Assembly: GCA_903919215.1 (NCBI GenBank)
Contig: CAIXHI010000333.1
Location: 1-5,946 of the forward strand
Origin: an uncultured Acidimicrobiaceae bacterium
GTDB taxonomy: Bacteria; Actinomycetota; Acidimicrobiia; Acidimicrobiales; Ilumatobacteraceae
Length of the DNA: 5,946 bases
Direction: 5' to 3'
Each line of letters starts with the position of its first letter. The first letter of the stretch is position 1. The notes under the pieces were generated by a model, which did not search any database, was not told where the DNA came from, and saw only the letters and a program-made list of their open reading frames with translations. Positions 1-4,392 of the stretch are shown here, one piece after another. The position numbers and the translations under genes were made by a program.

Positions 1-381
1 GGTCTCGTCGACACCCAGCTTGGTGACCGTGCCGACACGGTCCGGCGAGTCGACCAGTGGGGTGCCGTGCTCGGTCACCGCGTTCATCACCGTCCACCAG
101 CACACCCCGAACTCGCGGGCGACCGCTGCGACCGGGCGGGCCTGTTGGCCGACCTGGCGGCACGCCTCAGCACCCGCACGGCGGGTCAACACCGCGGTCG
201 CGTCCAACTGCTCGACGCTCACGGCGACATCGGACACGCCGACCTGCAGCCACCCTTCCGCAGCATCAACGCCGCCACCACCGACCACGACCAGAGTGGC
301 ACGGGAGACGACCCTGAGGGGCCTGAGGACAGCCCAAAGAGTCGACGTGGCACCAAGACGACCCGCAACCCTCACGCCACC
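1..381 (-). pseudogene. ISL3-family transposase remnant, running off the left edge
   Basis: Reading the minus strand from 381 to 1 gives an open frame with no stop, entered just after a TGA at 382-384. The part nearest the window edge (about 210 to 1) reads LTRRAGAEACRQVG, then RPVAAVAREFGV, then VTKLGVDET. This is the order in ISL3-family transposases: a helix-turn-helix (VAAVAREFGV) followed by LGVDE, whose Asp is the first residue of the DDE catalytic triad. ISL3 proteins normally have about 150 residues before LGVDE, including a zinc-binding Cys pair after a WRKRRW-like stretch. Here only about 120 codons precede it and the Cys pair is absent in this frame. The neighbouring minus-strand frame reads RKGGCRSACP at about 258-229, resembling that lost region. 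I therefore infer 5' truncation plus a frameshift. The rest of the gene lies outside the window, so the state of the catalytic core is unknown. Family assignment is fairly secure; pseudogene status is less so. Confidence 0.6.
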
Positions 382-383
382 TC

Positions 384-427
384 AGAACGAAGAACACCGC
401 CGCCGGGCAATCCCGACGACGGTGTTC
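384..427 (-). terminator. Intrinsic terminator of the tRNA-Ser/tadA cluster
   Basis: On the minus strand, 427-412 (GAACACCGTCGTCGGG) pairs with 407-392 (CCCGGCGGCGGTGTTC) around an ATTG loop. This makes a 16-bp stem with 14 Watson-Crick and two G-U pairs. It is followed by TTCGTTCT (391-384), an interrupted U-rich tail. In plus-strand RNA the two wobbles become C-A mismatches, so the structure favours minus-strand transcription. It begins 15 bases after the CCA end of tRNA-Ser(CGA), the usual place for a terminator. Confidence 0.72.
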
Positions 428-441
428 AAACTTGGCAATCT

Positions 442-529
442 TGGCGGAAGGGGTGGGATTTGAACCCACGGAGGCTTGCACCTCGCACGCTTTCGAGGCG
501 TGTCCCTTTGGCCGCTCGGGCACCCTTCC
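442..529 (-). tRNA. tRNA-Ser (anticodon CGA)
   Basis: This is a class II serine tRNA reading UCG codons. On the minus strand the acceptor stem GGAAGGG (529-523) pairs with CCCTTCC (452-446). The discriminator is G at 445 and the CCA end is encoded (444-442). The anticodon stem CACGC/GCGTG encloses the loop CTCGAAA (497-491), placing anticodon CGA at 495-493. A long variable arm (GAGG...CCTC) and a T arm GTGGG-TTCAAAT-CCCAC follow, as expected for tRNA-Ser. It lies 44 bases downstream of the tadA stop and just upstream of the terminator hairpin. A possible promoter of its own sits at 538-566. Confidence 0.96.
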
Positions 530-537
530 GGGGCGGA

Positions 538-566
538 AGGTTAGCGGGCGCGGCCCGTGTCGCCAC
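538..566 (-). promoter_or_regulatory. Possible promoter of tRNA-Ser(CGA)
   Basis: A -10-like TAACCT (543-538) sits 8 bases from the tRNA 5' end. With a 17-base spacer the -35 position holds GTGGCG (566-561), a weak match. The spacer contains an imperfect palindrome (545-557, arms CGGGC/GCCCG). The block GCGACA...CGGGCCGCG...CCCGCTA.CCT is nearly the same as in the promoter of tRNA-Ser(GGA), but three bases shorter. That similarity is the main support, as the -35 alone would not convince. Confidence 0.4.
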
Positions 567-573
567 ATGGCGC

Positions 574-1056
574 TCAGGCACGGCGGGCGGCGAAGAAGTC
601 CTTCAGCAGGCGGCCACACTCGTCGGCCAGCACACCGGCCTCCACCGGCGGACGGTGGTTGAGACGCAGATCGGCGCACACCTCGTACAGGCTGGCGACC
701 GCGCCGGCCTTCGGGTCGGTGGCGCCGTACACGATCCGGCCGATCCGCGAGTTCACCAGCGCACCGGCGCACATCACACACGGCTCGAGCGTGACGTACA
801 GCGTGCAGTCCAGCAGTCGCCAGTGGCCCACGGCCTGCGAGGCGTCGCGTAGCGCCAACACCTCGGCGTGCGCCGTCGGGTCGCCGGTCAGTTCCCGTTC
901 GTTGTGGCGAGCGGCCACCACCACTGGTCCGTCGGCCGTGTCGCGCACGACGACTGCGCCGATCGGCACATCGTCGTGCTCCTGGGCGGCACGCGCCTGT
1001 TCGATCGCGAGCCGCATGAAGGCGACATCGGCCGCGTCTCCAGAGGGCAGATCCAT
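574..1056 (-). CDS. tadA: tRNA adenosine(34) deaminase TadA
   Basis: This 160-residue cytidine-deaminase-fold enzyme converts A34 of tRNA-Arg(ACG) to inosine, allowing one tRNA to read CGU, CGC and CGA. The zinc site is intact: H63-A64-E65 (H63 zinc ligand, E65 proton shuttle) and P92-C93-V-M-C96. The flanking VPIGAVVV (30-37) and LYVTLEPCVMCAGAL (86-100) are typical of TadA, and the length matches the family. I chose ATG at 1056 because the N-terminus (FMRLAIEQA at 13-21) then aligns with family starts; the next in-frame ATG (1017) would remove the residues before this helix. There is no Shine-Dalgarno. The preceding bases are the acceptor end of tRNA-Ser(GGA), and the A of the ATG is also A76 of that tRNA. 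Transcription must come from the tRNA promoter at 1157-1185, from a site inside the tRNA gene, or as a leaderless product. The neighbouring Ser tRNAs are not TadA substrates, since their wobble bases are G and C. Confidence 0.93.
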   Translation of the reverse strand: MDLPSGDAADVAFMRLAIEQARAAQEHDDVPIGAVVVRDTADGPVVVAARHNERELTGDPTAHAEVLALRDASQAVGHWRLLDCTLYVTLEPCVMCAGALVNSRIGRIVYGATDPKAGAVASLYEVCADLRLNHRPPVEAGVLADECGRLLKDFFAARRA

Positions 1057-1143
1057 GGCGGAGGGGGTGGGATTCGAACCCACGGAAGGTTGCCCTTCAC
1101 ACGCTTTCCAAGCGTGCCGATTCGGCCGCTCTCGCACCCCTCC
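1056..1143 (-). tRNA. tRNA-Ser (anticodon GGA)
   Basis: This is a class II serine tRNA reading UCC and UCU codons. On the minus strand the acceptor GGAGGGG (1143-1137) pairs with CCCCTCC (1066-1060). The discriminator is G at 1059 and CCA is encoded at 1058-1056. The anticodon stem CACGC/GCGTG encloses TTGGAAA (1111-1105), with anticodon GGA at 1109-1107. A long variable arm (GAAGG...CCTTC) and a T arm GTGGG-TTCGAAT-CCCAC complete it. Its terminal A (1056) is the first base of the tadA start codon, so 3'-end maturation and tadA translation use the same bases. Confidence 0.96.
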
Positions 1144-1156
1144 CGGGTGGCCCCAG

Positions 1157-1185
1157 AGGGTAGCGGGCCGCGGCCCGTTTGTCGC
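1157..1185 (-). promoter_or_regulatory. Promoter of tRNA-Ser(GGA) and probably tadA
   Basis: On the minus strand, -35 GCGACA (1185-1180) and -10 TACCCT (1162-1157) are separated by exactly 17 bases. The predicted start is near 1150, seven bases before the mature tRNA 5' end at 1143. The hexamers match TTGACA in four of six positions and the TANNNT form common in GC-rich actinobacteria. The spacer contains a perfect 14-bp palindrome CGGGCCGCGGCCCG (1164-1177), which might be a protein-binding site or simply GC-rich sequence. Confidence 0.6.
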
Positions 1186-1205
1186 CCGGTAGAGTTCTCC
1201 TTCGC

Positions 1206-1339
1206 GCCCGCTGGGTGTGGTGATGGTCGGGCCCTGTGCGACGGGCGTCCGGGAATCAGGTCAGGCCAGGAATGGAGCAGCCTTCAACGGTGCCGCTCGT
1301 GTGCCGCAGGCAACCTGGCCATCACCACACTCAGCGGGC
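1206..1339. repeat. Long inverted repeat (26-bp stem, 82-base loop)
   Basis: Bases 1206-1231 pair with 1314-1339 over 26 consecutive positions: 23 Watson-Crick, and three (1214/1331, 1227/1318, 1229/1316) that are G-U in plus-strand RNA or A-C in minus-strand RNA. A further six pairs (1233-1238 with 1305-1310) extend the stem after a small asymmetric bulge. The right arm includes the first unit of the 16-bp tandem array, so the left arm carries one near-copy of that unit (15 of 16 bases) in opposite orientation. The structure lies between the exonuclease stop and the tRNA promoter. It lacks a U-tract on the minus side, so it is not a classical terminator. It could block 3' exonucleases, encode a small structured RNA, or be a miniature mobile element remnant. 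Confidence 0.7.
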
Positions 1340-1402
1340 ACCACACTCAGCGGGCACCACACTCAGCGGGCACCACACTCAGCGGGCACCACACTCAGCG
1401 GG
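1323..1402. repeat. Five perfect tandem copies of a 16-bp unit
   Basis: The plus-strand unit CACCACACTCAGCGGG occurs five times with no mismatch and no spacer (1323, 1339, 1355, 1371, 1387). Read on the minus strand it is CCCGCTGAGTGTGGTG and each unit holds a TGA. The unit nearest the exonuclease gene (1387-1402) supplies that gene's last codons and its stop (1397-1395). The period is not a multiple of three, so expansion would not preserve a reading frame. The array lies outside coding sequence apart from that first unit. Confidence 0.97.
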
Positions 1403-2282
1403 CGCTTGCTTTTTCCCAGACGCGGCGGGCGCGGGCGGCGAGGTCGGGTGCGCCCAGGCGGGCGGCCACCTCGGCGAACCCTGCGGTGGGGCCCTGCCAA
1501 CGCCAGTCGTCCACCACGCCCACCGGCACGTCGAGCGCCACGGTGGCGATCGTGCGGAACAGCAGCGCGTCGGCCATCTGGTCGCGCAGCGTGGCGGCCA
1601 ACTTCTCCGCGCCACGCAGCCCGGGCAGACCCCAGTCGGCAGCCGACTGCGGGATCGCGTCGATGTTGCCGAACTTGGCGAGCACCGTGGAGGCACTCTT
1701 CGCGCCCCAGCCCGGCAACCCGGGGAAGCCATCGGCGGCATCGCCCACCAGCGCCAGGTAGTCGGCGATCGACGATGGCGGCACCCCGAACTTCGCCACC
1801 ACTGCGGCCTCGTCGAGGATCTCGTCCTTGCGCCGGTCGTACTGCACCACCCGGGTGCCCACCACGCACTGCCCGAGGTCTTTGTCCGGGGTGACGATCA
1901 GCACCCGGCCCACGCGCTCGTCGGCAGCGGCGACCGCAGCGGCCGCCCCCAGGGCGTCGTCGGCCTCCCACTGCACCATCGGCCAGGTGGTGAACCCGCA
2001 GGCGATGAGCGCTTCCTCCATCACCGGGATCTGGTGCAGCAGCACCGGGTCCATCCCGGCGCTGGTCTTGTAGCCGGCGTACAGATCGTTGCGGAAGCTC
2101 TCGATGACGTGATCGCTGGCCACACCCACATGGGTGGCCCCGCTGGCGACCAACTGCAACGTGCTGCCCACCACCCCGACCGCTGCGTCGTACGGGCCAG
2201 CGGAGCCGTGGCGCGCCACCTGACCGAAGTGTTGGCGGAACAGCTCGTACGTCCCGTCGACCAGATGAACCTGCAGCGTCAC
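1395..2282 (-). CDS. Stand-alone 5'-3' exonuclease / flap endonuclease (FEN, PolI N-domain type)
   Basis: This 295-residue cytosolic nuclease is related to the 5'-nuclease domain of DNA polymerase I, without a polymerase domain. Such proteins remove 5' flaps and RNA primers in replication and repair; mycobacterial FenA is the likely functional model. Metal-binding acidic residues all appear in order: D9, D57, E106-A-D108-D109, D133 and D135 (TPDKDLGQ), D181 and D184 (GDAADGFPG). The DNA-gripping FRNDLYAGYK (63-72) and the helix-3-turn-helix GLPGWGAKSA (188-197) are present. It starts at GTG (2282-2280), with AGGAG (2294-2290) seven bases upstream. The start overlaps the hepT stop as GTGA, so translation is probably coupled. 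The C-terminus ends inside the 16-bp tandem array. Function is inferred from the motifs; the symbol is left blank because exact orthology cannot be judged here. Confidence 0.88.
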   Translation of the reverse strand: MTLQVHLVDGTYELFRQHFGQVARHGSAGPYDAAVGVVGSTLQLVASGATHVGVASDHVIESFRNDLYAGYKTSAGMDPVLLHQIPVMEEALIACGFTTWPMVQWEADDALGAAAAVAAADERVGRVLIVTPDKDLGQCVVGTRVVQYDRRKDEILDEAAVVAKFGVPPSSIADYLALVGDAADGFPGLPGWGAKSASTVLAKFGNIDAIPQSAADWGLPGLRGAEKLAATLRDQMADALLFRTIATVALDVPVGVVDDWRWQGPTAGFAEVAARLGAPDLAARARRVWEKASAR

Positions 2283-2626
2283 GAACCGTCTCCTAGCGAC
2301 CGCTGAACGACCCGCACCGCTTCGAGAAAGCCCGGGATGTCATCCTGCGCTGTCGCCAGAAGAATGCTGGTACTCACCTGCCAATAGCCGTGTACCACAC
2401 GGTTACGAAGGTCACGAGGTGCTTGCCAGGGAACGCCCTGGTGCGCTGACCGCACGTCGTCATCGAGTTGGCCACATGCCTCCCCCAGCACTGTGAAACT
2501 CCACAGCAGCGCTTCCCGACGGGTGCGATCGGCATCCAGATCCTCGACCGAGGCTCCGAGGCTCAAATCGATGATTCGCTCCGCCGCATCGATGATCTCG
2601 GAGATCAGCAGCACCTCACGCCGCAT
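2279..2626 (-). CDS. hepT: HepT-like HEPN-domain ribonuclease toxin (DUF86)
   Basis: This small, mostly helical 115-residue protein belongs to the HEPN/DUF86 family. The signature RX4HXY is present as RNRVVHGY (R74, H79, Y81). In HepT toxins, R and H form the RNase active site and the Tyr is AMPylated by the partner MntA, which silences the toxin. Other family features are the N-terminal helix REVLLISEIIDAAERI and LLWSFTVLGEAC (40-51). The ATG at 2626 is chosen over a far upstream one (2848) because family homology begins there, AAGG lies six bases upstream, and the longer form would extend deep into mntA in a different frame. It overlaps the mntA end by 11 bases and the exonuclease start by 4 bases. 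RNase activity is expected from the family and has not been shown here. Confidence 0.88.
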   Translation of the reverse strand: MRREVLLISEIIDAAERIIDLSLGASVEDLDADRTRREALLWSFTVLGEACGQLDDDVRSAHQGVPWQAPRDLRNRVVHGYWQVSTSILLATAQDDIPGFLEAVRVVQRSLGDGS

Positions 2627-2930
2627 ACAGGACCTTGGCCTCGGCAAGGATCGCATCGCGAATGAGTCGATGGATGGTGTCTTTCGAGAGCAGATCGACC
2701 GGTCTGCCCAGCACAGCCTCCAGCTCACGCTCGAAATCGAACAGAGCGAAGCCAAGACGAACTCCAGGCGCCAGCACGAACAAGAGGTCGATATCACTTT
2801 CGGGACGCTGTTCCCCGCGGGCCACGGATCCGAACACCGACAACTCAATCACGCCGAAGCTGCGACAGACGTCGGCCAGTCGGATGGCGTCAACCCGCAG
2901 CGCGCTGAAATCAACGGGAGTCATCGTCAT
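2616..2930 (-). CDS. mntA: MntA-like minimal nucleotidyltransferase antitoxin
   Basis: This 104-residue minimal nucleotidyltransferase is the antitoxin partner of HepT. The family motif GSX10DXD is exact: G34-S35, ten residues (VARGEQRPES), then D46-I-D48, with a later carboxylate D79 in LGRPVDLL. MntA proteins transfer AMP from ATP to the Tyr of the HepT RX4HXY motif. The start is uncertain. ATG at 2930 and ATG at 2924 are only two codons apart, neither has a Shine-Dalgarno, and a 21-residue extension from an ATG at 2993 looks unlike the family. A GACAAT (2942-2937) placed six bases before 2930 suggests a leaderless transcript from that ATG. It is the first gene of the minus-strand operon, and its stop lies within hepT, 11 bases overlapping. 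Confidence 0.87.
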   Translation of the reverse strand: MTMTPVDFSALRVDAIRLADVCRSFGVIELSVFGSVARGEQRPESDIDLLFVLAPGVRLGFALFDFERELEAVLGRPVDLLSKDTIHRLIRDAILAEAKVLYAA

Positions 2931-2936
2931 GGCGCC

Positions 2937-2942
2937 ATTGTC
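2937..2942 (-). promoter_or_regulatory. Possible -10 box for a leaderless mntA transcript
   Basis: GACAAT on the minus strand (four of six matches to TATAAT) ends six bases before the ATG at 2930, which puts the transcription start at the start codon itself. The absence of a Shine-Dalgarno supports leaderless translation, common in actinobacteria. No good -35 is seen at 17-18 bases, so this remains weak. Confidence 0.3.
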
Positions 2943-2987
2943 GCATCTTCTGAAGGTGACGCCACCGCAATGAACCTGAGTGATTCC

Positions 2988-3017
2988 TTGCACTCGACCA
3001 CCGTAGTGCAGGACAAT
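2988..3017 (+). promoter_or_regulatory. Candidate promoter for the coiled-coil/pilB operon, with an inverted repeat
   Basis: -35 TTGCAC (2988-2993) and -10 GACAAT (3012-3017) are 18 bases apart, predicting a start near 3024 and a leader of about 88 bases before the ATG at 3112. A perfect inverted repeat TGCACT-N10-AGTGCA (2989-2994 and 3005-3010) overlaps the -35 and fills the spacer, the right size and place for a repressor operator. The remainder of the divergent region (2931-3111) shows no gene or recognised riboswitch, only short weak hairpins. Confidence 0.42.
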
Positions 3018-3096
3018 CTCTCAAGGATTGGGCAAGACGGCCCGATACTGACTACGTGACACAGCACCAACGCCCGTCGCGGGGACGACCGACCAT

Positions 3097-3104
3097 GGAG
3101 AGGG
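3097..3104 (+). promoter_or_regulatory. Ribosome binding site of the coiled-coil gene
   Basis: GGAGAGGG lies seven bases before the ATG at 3112, a strong purine-rich Shine-Dalgarno that fixes this start. Upstream in another frame, an ATG at 3095 would make a six-codon peptide whose TGA overlaps the main ATG; it has no ribosome site of its own. Confidence 0.7.
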
Positions 3105-3111
3105 ACATGCG

Positions 3112-4350
3112 ATGAACACGCCCACACCCACTCCCGGTGTGCCGCCCAGCACCACCGAGGTCCTGGCCGCCACCATCGCCGGTGTCGTCGAGCGGCAGCT
3201 CACGCAGTACATCTCCGCCATGACCCAGCAGGTCGAGGCCCAGGGGCAACGCTCCGAGGCCAGCCAGCATGCCCTGCAGACCGCGCTCGAAGGACGGCTG
3301 GCCGAGTTCGCCCAGTTCCAGCAACTACGGATGAACGAAGTCGAGGAACGGCTGTTGGCCTCGCCGATGGGCGCGGCGCTCGCCGGATCGATCGATGCCG
3401 GGGAACTCATCGCACTTCGCGAACATGTCGACGCCCAGAGCGCCGGAGCGCACGCTCGCATCGACGACCTCTCGCGCTCGGCTCGCCGCTTCGACGAGCA
3501 GACGTCCGCCTTGGTGCAGCACGTCAACGACACCACGATCGCCCTCACCCAGCGCATGGACGACGGAAACCAGGCGCTCGCCACCGCCGTCGAGGAACGC
3601 CTCGGTTTCGTGCGCACGTCGCTGGAGGCCGTCGGCCCAGAAGTGCAGCGTCAGGTGACCGAACACTCGGCGATGCTCACCCAGCGCATCGACTTCGCCG
3701 AGCACAAGATCACCGACCGCATGCTGGCGATGGAAGACCGCGTCAACGAGCAGAACGGTACGAAGATCGCCAAGCTCGAAGCCACCCTCGGCCGCATCGG
3801 CGCCGGATTCGACGAAGCGATTGTGGCCTTGTCGCAGCGCATGCTCGAACTCGAGAACGGGTTGGCCGAGTCGAAACTGCAACTCGAGATCATGAATCAG
3901 AAGGTCGGCGGCATCGACGAGGCCGGGATCAACGCCGTCAAGGACCAACTGTCGTCCGCTGTCGGTGAAGTGATGCTCGTGCGCATCGAACTCGACCGTG
4001 TCGTCGCCAACACCGACGAGAAGGTGAACCGCGCCGCCCTGCGCATGGCCGAGATCGAAGCACTGCTGCAGGACGAGATGGACGTCAGCGCCACGGTGCA
4101 ACTCGAACGCCTCGACGAACTCGAGCGGGCCGTGGCCACACTCGACCCCAGCAAGTTCGGCAACAACGACAGCAGCACCGAACCAGCGGCAGCGGCGCCG
4201 ACCAGCAGCAGCCTCGCCGATGTCACGGCCCCACTGCTGCGCCCAGCCAGCCCGCAGACGCCCAGCACCTCGCTGGGCGGCCCCGCTCCCACCACGCCGC
4301 CGCAGGGCGACCCGACCACGCCGACGGAGCCGAGCCTGTCGTCGTTCTGA
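3112..4350 (+). CDS. Long coiled-coil protein with Pro/Thr/Ser-rich C-terminal tail, function unknown
   Basis: I do not recognise a named family for this 412-residue protein. It begins with a Pro/Thr-rich stretch (2-13). About 16-345 is helical and coiled-coil-like, rich in Glu, Gln, Arg, Ala and Leu with no Cys. A Ser/Thr/Pro/Ala-rich, probably disordered tail follows (about 346-412). There is no signal peptide or membrane segment, so a cytoplasmic filament or scaffold is plausible. Short motifs recur: ALTQRMD (144-150), MLTQRID (188-194) and ALSQRM (239-244). The first two are 44 residues apart, which equals four 11-residue turns of a hendecad coiled coil. A strong Shine-Dalgarno precedes the ATG. 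The pilB-like gene starts 42 bases after its stop on the same strand, so co-transcription and a role in the same pilus or secretion machine are likely, but this is inference from position only. A general structural coiled-coil role is the alternative. Confidence 0.85.
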   Translation: MNTPTPTPGVPPSTTEVLAATIAGVVERQLTQYISAMTQQVEAQGQRSEASQHALQTALEGRLAEFAQFQQLRMNEVEERLLASPMGAALAGSIDAGELIALREHVDAQSAGAHARIDDLSRSARRFDEQTSALVQHVNDTTIALTQRMDDGNQALATAVEERLGFVRTSLEAVGPEVQRQVTEHSAMLTQRIDFAEHKITDRMLAMEDRVNEQNGTKIAKLEATLGRIGAGFDEAIVALSQRMLELENGLAESKLQLEIMNQKVGGIDEAGINAVKDQLSSAVGEVMLVRIELDRVVANTDEKVNRAALRMAEIEALLQDEMDVSATVQLERLDELERAVATLDPSKFGNNDSSTEPAAAAPTSSSLADVTAPLLRPASPQTPSTSLGGPAPTTPPQGDPTTPTEPSLSSF

Positions 4351-4392
4351 CGGCTCGACTTGCGCGACTCACCGACGGACGGGAACTGACCA

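Noticed and set aside
442..529. tRNA-Ser(CGA) as an integration site for the adjacent transposase remnant
   Set aside because: ISL3 elements are not tRNA-targeting integrases, and no duplicated tRNA 3' end is visible nearby.
67..852. Long plus-strand open frame across the tRNA and tadA
   Set aside because: It runs through a tRNA gene and opposite tadA; the product is low-complexity Arg/Ala/Pro/Gly-rich with no family resemblance, typical of antisense frames in GC-rich DNA.
574..1137. Longer tadA start at 1137
   Set aside because: The extra 27 codons are a translation of tRNA-Ser(GGA), not protein-coding sequence.
1323..1402. Possible CRISPR array
   Set aside because: Units are only 16 bp and directly adjacent with no unique spacers, and no cas genes are seen.
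868..2306. Overlapping plus-strand open frames opposite tadA, the repeats and the exonuclease
   Set aside because: They include the peptide shadow of the tandem repeat (HTQRAPHSAG) and read antisense to well supported genes.
3095..3115. Six-codon upstream open frame ending in ATGA over the main start
   Set aside because: It has no ribosome site and its bases are the Shine-Dalgarno of the coiled-coil gene.
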